DNA of 64,000 nt from Phoronis australis. Taxonomy: Eukaryota; Phoronida; Phoronidae. The notes under the pieces are model-generated. The model saw only the letters and a list, made by a program, of their open reading frames with translations, was not told where the DNA came from and did not search any database. The stretch is from positions 387,189-451,188 of the forward strand of contig NMRA01000049.1 in the NCBI GenBank assembly GCA_002633005.1, written 5' to 3'. Numbering within the stretch: the first letter of the stretch is position 1; each line of letters opens with the position of its first letter. Below are positions 47,835 to 58,739 of the stretch, one piece after another. The translations under genes and the position numbers were made by a program.

Positions 47835-49372
47835 ACCGTTGTTGTTTTCGTGAACATATGCTGTTACTTGCTATCATGGAGACATGAAAACTAGCGTCAA
47901 GTAGTACAGGTACATTCTAAGTGGCTTAGATGGTATGGTTTTGCCTTGATTTTAACTAAATGAAGAACGTCGACTGGGTTTCATCAGGTGAAATAGGAAT
48001 AATGTCACTTAAACATCAATATTTCGAAAGTTATATCCACAAATGCAGAGGGTAAATATTATCAAAGGCTTCAAGTTCATAAACACTTTTAAGTGTTAAA
48101 TCTTGAAAGACCAGTGTCATACAATTTGGTGGCTACTTTGCAGGCATTCAACAGGCTAAACTTCATAATAATGTCATATCAGCCCAATAATATAGCATAC
48201 GTGTTTTTGAGACTTGGCACGGTCATATTTTTGGTTGTACGTTTCTTTGATAAGGCGAAGTGGTGCGGATTTTTATCTATCTCCAGCGACCCAGTGATGC
48301 GGTTGTCTGTACATGTACTCCGGGGTGTGAATGCGGGGCTGTGCCCCAATCGACCCGGGAGAAGGCTGACCGCACCACTTGACACTTCTTAAACAATATT
48401 AAAGGTCACAAGTGGTGATTGTCGCCTAACCCTTAAACCATTTTGTTGACAAATTTAACCTAATAAATACTTTTGGGAAATTTTTGAAATTGGCCAAATA
48501 ATAATATAACTGGTTCTGGTCTACACTTGACCCGCTTTGTAACCTGTGCATTGCTGTTTACAATAAAAAACAGCATCACTTTTAATACTTTAAAATTGCA
48601 AACGCATCTATAAAAGTGGTTTTGGGCTTTGTCAACTCAGTCGCAATGACGTAACAGGTTTCCAAAGGCAAGTGGTGCGGTTTTGAATCATAGTCAGTTC
48701 TACGTACCAATTCAAGCTGACTGGGAGTCGCGTCTTGGAGAGAGAAAGCTATCCAAAATCATTTGCTGTCTGTGAAAATATACGGCAATATCCCGCGGAT
48801 TCTTGAGCAATCACGCTTTACCCGAATAAAAGCTTAGTCTACAGAACACTCGGTAGCTGTAGTGCCGTCGAATTTTAATAACGTGTGATGTCGTCATGTT
48901 CGAGGAAAAACTATTACCCGCTAGAACTTGCACTAAATTTTATCACGGTGCCTTGCCTTGTTATACAGTGCAACAGAGGAATCCTTAAAAACGAAGCTGA
49001 ATAGTTTGGAAGGGTGTTGCAGTAGATTTCACTGTGAAGAAATGAAACCCATGACCATGTTTTCACAACATGCTCTTGTCTTAATACCGTCCGCCAACTC
49101 TTGCGTTGTTAGGTCGCAAGTTCCAATCTCCAAATCCAGTGCGCGGACTCATGATCAAAATAGCGATAATTGCGAACGTGTCCCTTACAAAATTGGTTTC
49201 CGTAAGAAAGTTTTGTGGCTTGGAACCTCTAAGAACGGCTTTTGATTTACAAAAAAACTTCGAGAGTTTGCATCTTCAGGTCCCAGAAATTTTCAAGTGG
49301 AAGCTCAAAAAGTGAAATGAAAAAACGCCAAGAAAACATCGCAACTCAATACGACAGTTTCGAATGACACCT
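47835..49372. other. No gene recognised
   Basis: Spacer between the Penelope-like element and the 3' end of the GPCR gene. Short ORFs only (48093-48392, 48958-49315) without family-like content. Confidence 0.5.
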
Positions 49373-50494
49373 TTATAATTTGGTGTTCATTGTTGCATCA
49401 TGCTCAAGAGTAGTGTCACTTCTCTCGACAGCAGTATCCGGCAGCGCAGAGTGTATTCTATCGATAAAATGACGTGCCCACCAAAGACATGGTGTTATAC
49501 GCCAAAAACTGTCCTTGACCGCCTTTCTCACTGACGAGTTTCTGAATAAGTAGAGCACAGGGGTTAGCAAGCTGTTGATGGGACCTAAGGCCCCGCAGAT
49601 TTGATGTAAAATCACAATGGCTTTAAATATTTTGTCGCTAGCAGATGTTGAAAGGAGTATGACTAGTATAGTCGCACATGATGGCAAGCACGTCAAGGCA
49701 AATGATAGCACTATCAGAAATGCTGTGATCGAACCCTTTTCAATGTGCTTGGGCATTCTGTTGGTACCAGGAACTCGCAGAAGTTGTCGATGTTTTCGAA
49801 TGGTAGTAAAGATATACGCGTATATGCACATGAGTAGAGTAAACACGCATGCGCATAGACATAGTTTAAAGACAGCTGTTCCTGAGAAAGTTAAGATCAA
49901 CCGTTCTCTAGTTTTCGTCGACGGGTCGAGTGTGTATTGAATTGTTAACGCTAAACACGGCACAGTTATCAGGATCGACACAAACCAAACCAACAAAACG
50001 CATACTCGTACTCGTTGTACTGTGACTATACTCTTGTAGCGCAGTGGTTTCTTTACGGCTATGAATCTGTCCAACGTCATCGCTACTGTCGACAGTAAGT
50101 GCGCGAAAAGTGACACCTCCACTACCAGCGAATATATGATATTGGCAATAGGATGGACTTCAAACACGTAATTGAAATGAAATACCATCTTAATGGGGTC
50201 GCATGTTGGTATCCAAAATATGGAAGCGAGAAGTATGCCAACGTGACAGAAATCGGAAGCCGATAAGCTTATGTATAGATAAATAAACAATTTCTTTGAC
50301 TTGTCCGTCATAAAAGGGAGCGCCATCAATATCTTGGAGTTGAAGAGCAGTGCCACGAAGCACAATATCGTTATGGCGATCTTTCCTGGAGATTCGACAA
50401 AAGGGCAGGTAACTCTATAGTCTTTCGGAAAGGATACGTTGCTCAAGAACCATCGGTTGTAGAAATCTCTTCCTGGAGAGATCAACGTAGTCAT
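49373..50494 (-). CDS. Rhodopsin-family (class A) GPCR, intronless
   Basis: A 373-codon frame from the ATG at 50494 (MTTLISPGRDFYNRW). The frame is open about 150 bp further upstream but has no ATG there, so a spliced 5' exon is possible. Seven hydrophobic segments lie in order. Counting from a GTG 30 bases upstream: TM1 about 47-70 with FNSKIL, TM2 79-104 with the conserved D in LSASDF, TM3 125-151 ending in DRF (the DRY motif), TM4 172-197, TM5 214-241, TM6 263-291 with CLPS in place of CWxP, TM7 299-327 ending TPVLYLF in place of NPxxY. An NVS glycosylation site lies in the N-terminus. The ligand cannot be inferred; the shape fits the large intronless receptor expansions of marine invertebrates. 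Confidence 0.92.
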   Translation of the reverse strand: MTTLISPGRDFYNRWFLSNVSFPKDYRVTCPFVESPGKIAITILCFVALLFNSKILMALPFMTDKSKKLFIYLYISLSASDFCHVGILLASIFWIPTCDPIKMVFHFNYVFEVHPIANIIYSLVVEVSLFAHLLSTVAMTLDRFIAVKKPLRYKSIVTVQRVRVCVLLVWFVSILITVPCLALTIQYTLDPSTKTRERLILTFSGTAVFKLCLCACVFTLLMCIYAYIFTTIRKHRQLLRVPGTNRMPKHIEKGSITAFLIVLSFALTCLPSCATILVILLSTSASDKIFKAIVILHQICGALGPINSLLTPVLYLFRNSSVRKAVKDSFWRITPCLWWARHFIDRIHSALPDTAVERSDTTLEHDATMNTKL

Positions 50495-50529
50495 CGTGAA
50501 ATTGCACTCGAGTCCTTTTCTCACACTCT

Positions 50530-52320
50530 GATGCCCACAGTGACGGTAACAGTTTTGTGGGTGACGTTGGATCCGATCACAATGTACACGTAGTTCATTC
50601 CGTGAAAATAAATCTGTGCACCGCTAATACAAACACATCATTACTTACAAGCCGGGGGTACTCCTGTGGGTGATTTTGTCACGGCCAATTTCTCTACGAA
50701 AGGGTACTGTTTTACGACAAAATTTCGTATAAAAGAGTGTCTTTCTCGATTAACTCCAAGAAGTTTCTCGCACCAACAACGAAAATTTATAAGTGTTATC
50801 AACAATTTTATAACTTTGGCAAAGATAGTTTTCAATAGCATGGCAACTCTTTCGGTAACGTTTCAGCCAACGGACTTTGAAAAAGACTCCTGTCCAAGAA
50901 GCCCTACGATGGAATAGGGTTTGTGATTAACCCCTAGGCCAACAAAAGGCAGTGTTTCTAAAACAAAACATTACGAAAGGGTGACTTTTCTTAGAAGCTC
51001 CCTACGAACAGATTTATTTTCTAGAATCCACTCTATAAAGGGGCGAACATCTTAATATTGCAGCTGAATCTCCTCCCGTCAAAAATCAAAGATATAGTCG
51101 AATACCCCCGGGCTTGCAAGTACCTTACCGGTTTTCATGAACATAATTGAATGCTCTTCATTCGCGAACAGTATTAGACATTGTATTAAATGATAATCAC
51201 TGCTGATGATTTCAAATTGATTAATTAATCTCCAGAGACACAAAACTAACTGTGAACAAGAGATCGTCAATTCCACTTCATAGGTGTTTGTGAGTGATGA
51301 CTTCAAGTAATCTGGTAACAATTCATTCGATGTCATGACTACGTTTCCTTAATTCAGCTGGGATGCAGCCTGGATTAGGTTACGTAGACTACTCATTATC
51401 AATGTTCATCACAATTCTTCAAATTTAAAATTTGGTTTAAAAAAACCTAGCACAGCACTACCATAGAAGTCCTCTGGTGCTGTTATCAGTTTACACGATA
51501 ACAGTTGAGACCCACTGAGTACTTATTGGGAGCATAGTTAGTTAAACAGTCGCGAACTTGATTGTTTTTCAGTTTCACGGTAATTTGAACTTAAATTTGT
51601 GCGTACAAAATTGATTTTAACGCAAAACGTATGTGACGCCTTTTCAGCATGACGACTTATCTCCAAAAAACTGAACTTACTTTGCAAATTCTAAAAGAGA
51701 GCGAATGAAATGCTGCTTTAGTTGATTCATGCCCGAATTTACTTTTTAGAATCTTTTACAGTTATGCGCAAATTTAAACTTTGGAATATTTCAAATAATG
51801 AGTTAGAAATACTTCATTTTGCTTTACAAGAAAAAGTGGTGAATTTCCAGGCCAATCAGAAAGTACTTACGAAATGTTCTTTCGGGCTTGGCTTTCCATT
51901 CCACAAGTCCCTTCTCAACTGTACTGTAGGCCTACTATACATATTTAGCTCCTGCGAGCCTCCATGATAACGAGCATTTTTGGAAGACCCGGAATGATTA
52001 GTTGCAACGCGACTCTATAGTAGGCCCACGTCAACTGAATAAAACAAAAGTAAAAAAGGGAAGTGCCTTGTGAGGGTATATTTTGGATTTGGACATGCAT
52101 AGTTTATAATGGTTGCGATAACATAGATCGCAATATTGCAACTAAAGCTATTCAAAGCAGTCGGTCTTGTACACGTAGTACAAGACGTACGCAGACTACT
52201 CAGGCGGGCCACTTTGCACTGATCACCTGGAACCATTTTGATGCTTTATTAATATATAGTTAAAATCGAGGCGCCAGAGACCTGACTCAAAAATGTAACG
52301 CATGCGCGCACCCCTCCATT
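50530..52320. other. No gene recognised
   Basis: Upstream of the GPCR. No core promoter could be identified and no repeat with a partner in the window was noticed. Confidence 0.4.
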
Positions 52321-52323
52321 TCA

Positions 52324-52460
52324 GTTGACGAAGTGGGCAAAAAGGTCCGCCTCAGAGAAACAAAATCTCCGAAAGAAGTAGAAAACGAGACTAAAAATGC
52401 AGGCAAACCAAAATTCGGCGAATGCTCAATTCATAGCTCTGAACGTACCTCGTGAATCAT
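52324..52460 (+). other. Exon-like block related to 21.4 kb
   Basis: An acceptor-like CCTCCATTTCAG precedes a frame reading VDEVGKKVRLRETK, SPKEVENETKNAG, KPKFGECSIHSSERTS and a TGA. Bases 52329-52365 equal 21430-21466. Both copies are open in the same frame; the rest is only loosely similar. It could be the last exon of a small gene or a retrocopy remnant. Confidence 0.3.
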
Positions 52461-55062
52461 AGTAACGCTTAACCTACAAGACCACAGTGCCTCATCCAAT
52501 GAGGCTATATGTTGCACAATACCTGTACTTTGAAAAATTAGCTTATAGTTTCAAAATGTTACAGTAGTTTTTGATGTCCCTTTCGTTACGGTAATTTTGC
52601 ATAACAAACGTAGTTTGATGTCGACAACTTCAGCTGTTGAAAATTTTTCACTTAATCATAAAGATTCAGTGTCTTGACAACGCAGAACCAATTTCTGAAA
52701 CGAGTTTCTTATTTTTTTAGTTTACTGAGTAATCGTCCCGATATGGGGCTACAGGTAAAAAACTTGGAGAGTACAATTCGGCTTAAATCTTGGAAATCGG
52801 CAACTTACGTTTGGTAGTTGCAATTCCCAATGAAACAATAGAGAAAGTGTGTAGGCCTACTATTCACCACGAAATGGATAGATTCCGTTTTTTCGACAAT
52901 AATCCTGTTCAGGTCTGCCTTGCCTCGAATGGTATTCAGTAGTTCCTTGAAGCTGTTTTAAATAAGCGAAGTTCAGAAATTTGGCCTCTGCTTTTATTTT
53001 CCCAGATATATGGAAGTCCCGGCGTTTTCAAAGCACATTCTTGTTCACAATTGGGAATTTTTGGCACGAATCCAGGTACTCTTCAGATAAGTGGAAATTT
53101 GCAAAAACCTGGTTGGTAATGACATGTATTAGTGTGGGCGATAGAATAACGCGTCAGCTTCGTTTAAAACGATTTATTCTTGAAGAGACGGTTATCTGCA
53201 AACGATAAATACAGTTTGTCAAAAAACGAAACCAAACAATGTTCTCAAAACGTTACCCAATAGTCAATACGGCTAGCACACGGGACTCGAACCCGCATAA
53301 GACAAAACCATCACAAAGCAGCCGTTACAGTTCAACAATTAAACACTAGTCGTACAATGTCCAACAGACCTACATGAATAGACTAAACGTAAAGCCTTAA
53401 CAGAATTAAATGTACTTTCTGGAGTTTTCCCGCGTGGCCAGCTAATAATCTCTCTACAGTGCATCACAACATGTTGAAACCAATATTCGAAATGAGCGCT
53501 GTAAATGACTGCTGAGGCTAAAAACCATCAAAACTGAACTGTGATTGGTTATATTACAGTGGTAGCATCTATTTAGCCAATAAACAATTACCTAGGAGCG
53601 GGGGTAGACAGCAATTACAAACGCCCTAAGGTGTACATACAACGCCTCTAGTGGACATAAAGTTCCTAAACAAAAGACTAATGCTCCTGCATTAACAACA
53701 TGTTTTAACCTGAATTTCTGGATCCATAGTGCACGAACATTTGGATTCTTCTCTCATCTTTCGCTGGGGTAGTCGTGAAATTGTGATTTTAGGTACAAAA
53801 AGGTCAAAGTCGCATTTTTGGGTCATTTTTGGCAATTCATTTTTTCCGGTTGACGTAACTAGGCAAAGAGACATGGCTTTGTTGAATTTCTTCATCTTTT
53901 AGAAACCCCATCCAGTGTGCTTTCAGAAAGTTATGCCCGTGTATCCAGTGGTATGAAACGGGGTGGCAAACAAGGGCTTTTATTGACCTGGACCTGCTAC
54001 TCGAACTGTGCTCTTTGCCCCAAGACATCATCTTGTACTTGAGGAAACAATGAATTCTGTTTTATAATTCATGAAGTCATTCCCGTAATTCAACATTATA
54101 ACCTCACCCGGACCAATCACTTTAGTGACCGCCATTTTGTTGGGATACGCTAAGACCTCGAGCGTTATATTATATTATACTCGCGAAACACTCGCTTTTT
54201 ACTCGCGTGACTTGTGTGTGGTCTTACGTGATCTCGTATGAAACTTGGTTGGTCTAAGAAACGGTAGCAAGGTGTCTCCATTTTTAGTTCATGAGCCCAC
54301 TTCAAATTACGTCAGCACTCAATCAAAAAGCCAATGCACGGAATTTCCGTAGAATCTCCTGGTTGCCTCATCGGACTGGGACTGTTGAATGGAATTAATT
54401 TGTATACGGCACGAGGTCAAGGGGCATGCATGCACACCTACAACTTTTGAAAGTGGTTCCTTTCTTGTCATCAAAATTGTGGATTTGTAAGTAGCGTTGT
54501 AAAACGCCAGATTTCCATATTTTGAAACCGACATTTCGTTTGTGAAGGTCGTGGGTGGGCCTATACTACAGAAGATGATTCGTGTTTCGCGACATCAGCG
54601 ATGTTGGTAGATTGTAAAGATCCAGGAAAAACTTTAGTTGGCAAAACTGTCAAACAGGATCTTGAGCACGTGTGGGAGCAATTAACTTATGACTACTTAG
54701 TGTGTGTCGATCATTACAATAGATGTCGCAACACTCTCCACTAGAAAGGAACACCGCCAGCATCTCAGTGTGAACTTTGAAACCGGCGAAGTCAACACTT
54801 GTCCTGTAGAATTTTTGGTGCATCTGTTGGACATCATAGCCCAGTCCCTTCAGTGGGTGAAAGATCCATGGTGACTAAAATATTGAATTGCAGACCTATG
54901 AGGAACAAAGAAGTTCACTGGGGGTCCAGGATGTCGCGAATACTGTTTATTCTTGGGCGTTTCTGGCAAAAAACAAAACAAAAAACAAAACGGAACACTC
55001 AAAAGTTAGCTTTGTGAAGGCATCTGGTGGTTAAATGTTTATTTTCCCGAAAATCCCATGGG
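52460..55062. other. No gene recognised
   Basis: Short ORFs only. A lone T-arm-like GCGGGTTCGAGTCCCGT lies on the minus strand near 53280-53297 without the rest of a tRNA. Near 54150, ACGCTAAGACCTCG resembles the MITE word at 27551. Confidence 0.4.
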
Positions 55063-55282
55063 CTTAATTTCTTATGGGTATCGTATACCAATGTTGTAAA
55101 ATTACCCGCATGAGTGCGTTTAATAATGTAGGCTCACTTGTGCGCTAGGGCACGCGCACTAGCCCGGTCTCTGTTGACGTCATTACAATTAATTCATCAT
55201 ACACTTATGTAAATTCCGACTACCGAGCATCAGAAAAATTGTCTGAGCATCATGACCCAACTCAGCTGGCTACAGAGGGTGC
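55063..55282 (+). repeat. Direct repeat, left copy (220 bp)
   Basis: Matches 55722-55939 with about 92-95 percent identity, from CTTAATTTCTTATGGGTATC to GGCTACAGAGGGTGC. It ends exactly at the single N at 55283. Confidence 0.88.
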
Positions 55283-55721
55283 NGTTGTAGTTTCGTTGTT
55301 TTAAATTTGGCTTCAGCTGAGATATTGAGGCAGGAAGTAGGGCAATTTTCAACATTTTGAAATCACCACGAACTAGCTAAACTGGTAGCCTTCAAAAACG
55401 GTTAAGATGTAACTGAAATCTTGACATTTTCTATGACTGGCAAGTTGAAAGACACCCCAATTCAGTGATAAACTTGAAGTGTTTCATTTTGCACTATTGT
55501 TCTCAAGGTAAGTTCGCAAAAAGTGCCAAAATGTAGCTGTAGCGAGGCTTGGAATTGGCAGAAAAACAACACGTTCCCATAGCAACCACAAGGTGGCGCA
55601 CGCAAAAAAATTAATGTTGGTATGAAGGTTGGGGCATCAACCCCTAACATCATGCAAACAATCGAGGAAATCCGTGACATAGCCTTTATCACTTTTTGCC
55701 TGGTCCATTCGTGGACGTGCT

Positions 55722-55939
55722 CTTAATTTCTTATGGGTATCGTATACCAATGTTGTAAAATTACCCGCATGCGTTTAATAATGTAGGCTCACTTGTGCGC
55801 TAGGGCACGGTACTACTAGCTCTGTCTCTGTTGACGTCATTACAATTAATTCATCATACACTTATGTAAATTCCGACTATCGAGCATCAGAAAAATTGTC
55901 GGAGCATCATGACCCAACTCAGCTGGCTACAGAAGGTGC
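55722..55939 (+). repeat. Direct repeat, right copy (218 bp)
   Basis: Second copy, separated from the first by 439 bp that includes a CCACAAGGTGGCGC core near 55585. Differences include a 4-bp gap (GCATGAGTGCG against GCATGCG) and a changed stretch after GGGCACG. Confidence 0.88.
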
Positions 55940-57894
55940 GGAACTTCTACTTCACTGTACGTGCCGTGGCGACAAGCCGCGCGCCATGATGACTCGGCGT
56001 TGCTTCTTGAGAGTCTTGCACTGAGTGTTTCGTCCTATTGCTAGGCCAAAGACTACTCTGTTTCAGTGGGTCCCTTCTCACCCGGCTGCTGCTAGGGAAA
56101 AATCTTGTGTGAGGTACCCATTGAAATATATTATCGATTAGCCGGATTAGTACTACTCATTGAGTCAACCGATTGATTTGAGGCAAGGAAATGAAAAAAA
56201 AAATACTCTTGTGTACTCTAAACGCGACTCTAATATGCCAAACCATGACCCCCCCTCAGTACAACTATTAACCTCCAGGTTCGCTGCGGCTTCCAAGCGT
56301 GAAACTGACGTAAATTTCTGCAAAATCGCGCCAGAATGGTAGCGCTTGCATCTGCACTAGTTTTATAACGTAATTCTTTTATCCTGCTCACCGTAATGCA
56401 CAAAATCAATAAACGGCCTGGCAACATGTATTCTCCTTTTTCATCTATATTCACCGTACTAAATATTGATTATCAACTGCGAGCGCCCGCATGTTTGTTA
56501 GTAATGGCACACAGGCCTCCTACAAGCTCAATAGCTAGTGGATTAATATTTTACAGTTCGACGCATTAATAGAGCTATTTCGTACTTCGGTGAAGTTTTC
56601 TGGGTTTTTTGTCATTTCTTGTTGTCAGGATAGAAGGTAAGTATTGTGTCCTGTTTCTTCAATGTAAACATACGTTCAGTCACATTTCACCACTTATCAG
56701 TAAAGAACATGTATATTAAGGGAGGGGTGTCGTAATAATATTTTGAAAGGGTTTCACGCCGTGTGTTGGTGGTAGTAATTCAAACGCCATGTCAAATCCT
56801 TCCTTCTTATTTCAAAAGTTATGAGAGCATGCAGTTGACGTTGGCGTTGTATTATGTTGAGTAGCTATCGCTAAAATGCGTATTGGGAAATTTCTGGCAC
56901 TTTACAAAATGCAAGCGTTACGTACGTCCTTCAGCAAAATGAGTGAACAGTCGATAGATGTCGTTAGTAATTTCACATCAATAGATGTCTGGCTTCTAAG
57001 CTCCACAACCTGCGTTCTTGTGAACTATTCGAAAACAAAACCATTTGCTCAGATTTTTTACCACACTCAGCTACGAGTTGACTTGTATGCGTATTTGAAC
57101 ATTTCAAATTTTCTCTCATTTCTCTCATTTTCTATTCTATATTTTTGAGTCAAATATTTATTTACTTGCTGCTCAATATTTTCAGTTGCACATTGCTTTT
57201 TTTGAATAACTTTATGAGAAACGAAAATAAAAGCGCAGCTGCACTGTAAACCGAAACAAATTTTTATGTAAAATTACTTAGTTTTACTAAAAATGACTTA
57301 GGCAAGGAATTGAATCAGCCAGCAGCGGACATGGTAATCAGCACCCGCGTTTATCATCTGGATTAATACTCAATTTACGCTAGCAGATATTGTAAAAACA
57401 TGCTGTTAATATTTTATGTTCAGCTGGTTCATATACTTCGCGGGTTGACCCATCCCTGAATGACCAATAGAGAACCAGGTGGCGGATATGTTCATTGGCC
57501 TGACTCGAAAGCCAATAGAGGCGCTGTATGCGAGACAACATCAACGGCCGAGTACATTGCCCGGTGAGATGATCACATATTGCAGTACTCATGATACGGC
57601 AATTGGAAACATACGAAGAAGATGAGTAGAACGGTGCAGAATCCTGATTGTTTGTAGTTTTATAAATGTCGCCCTAAACGCTGAAGACCGTACCATGCAC
57701 CATGAATGTCATTGAGCTGAGTGGCATTGTTTTTCCGGTAATAGCGATAACCCTTCACGGTATACTGTTCACAGCTCGTTGAACAAGTTGCACTTGATAG
57801 AAATCGATATCTAATTTCACCGGGTTCTCTTCCACACCTCGGAGAATGTAGTCATTATTTTTTATATGCATTAATAATTTTAGTAAATGATGCA

Positions 57895-58095
57895 AGAATG
57901 TCGCACTCCGGGCCATGCAAATGCTACTTACAGGGACATTACTGTTTTTACGGCCGAAAAATGCAATTTTTGTGTTGTTGTTGGGTAGGGGATAGGCTTT
58001 TGGAAGTTACTAGCTTTGACCACAAGTATAAAGCGATAAAGTCCGCTGTGTGTTTTTTTTCATTACAAATCAGACGTTCGCTGAAATCAAGACTG
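57895..58095 (-). pseudogene. Second decayed copy related to the 45.1-kb pseudogene
   Basis: The DNA stretch TTTGACCACAAGTATAAAGC with TTCATTACAAATC and GTTCGCTGAAATC matches 45160-45260 (TTTGACCACAGCTATAAAAC, TTCATTACAAATC, GTTCGCAGAAATA) in the same orientation. On the minus strand, IAFFGRKNSNVPV parallels VFFAHRRDNVPL. Short and strongly decayed. Confidence 0.45.
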
Positions 58096-58483
58096 GTAAC
58101 TATCAGTTAATAATAACAAAGCGATCAATAGCATGAAGAAAAATGATCGAAGAATCATAACAATTCTTTATGTTGCTATGGCAATCTTCATTCATAAAAT
58201 AAAGCGAGCCTGTCTGCTATACAAGTATTTTAATCGGCGTCTGCTTCAAGAAGGTGACTCGATCAAGGCTTTTTAATCCGTCTTTAAGTCAGAAATTTGG
58301 TCTTAAGCTCTGCAAAACTACATCAGATTTAAAAATCTTACTTGAGCAAAAGTGCCAAGTCCCTGAGAATATACATAGAACCGATAATTACTGCGATAAT
58401 TTCTCAGTACTAATTACTTGGATAAACGTTTTACTTGGAAAGTGTGTAGTGGGAGCGTCAAGTCATTTTCATGAGACAGAATG

Positions 58484-58735
58484 AGGAGGCAGTGCGGTCT
58501 GGTTGACAAGTGCCCGCTTTCTGTACTCGAGGTCGTGGGTTCAAGTCCCACCAGGTCACACTGCTAAACCCTTGAGCCACGTTTCTAGCTCCTCAGCTCG
58601 GTTTTAACCATATATCAATAAAGTATAAAAATATTTCCAGGTGATCAGTGCAAATGGGCCCACATGCGAGGCCTGAGCACGTCTGGTACAACGTGTATCA
58701 GACCGCCTGCAATTATTTTTTTATTATGTAGTACC
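58484..58735 (+). mobile_element. tRNA-derived SINE, copy B
   Basis: Same element as 10535-10767: AGGAGGCAGTGCGGTCTGG, B box GGTTCAAGTCC, CTCAGCTCGG, AATATTTCCAGGTGATCAG, GGGCCCACATGCGAGGCCTG and the hairpin GTCTGGTACAACGTGTATCAGAC. It has a T-rich end instead of an A run. No clear target-site duplication seen. Confidence 0.9.
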
Positions 58736-58739
58736 CACT

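Noticed and set aside
53275-53345. Possible tRNA gene on the minus strand (GGGTTCGAGTCCCG)
   Set aside because: Only a T arm can be formed; no matching 5' acceptor strand and no D arm or A box. At most a SINE remnant.
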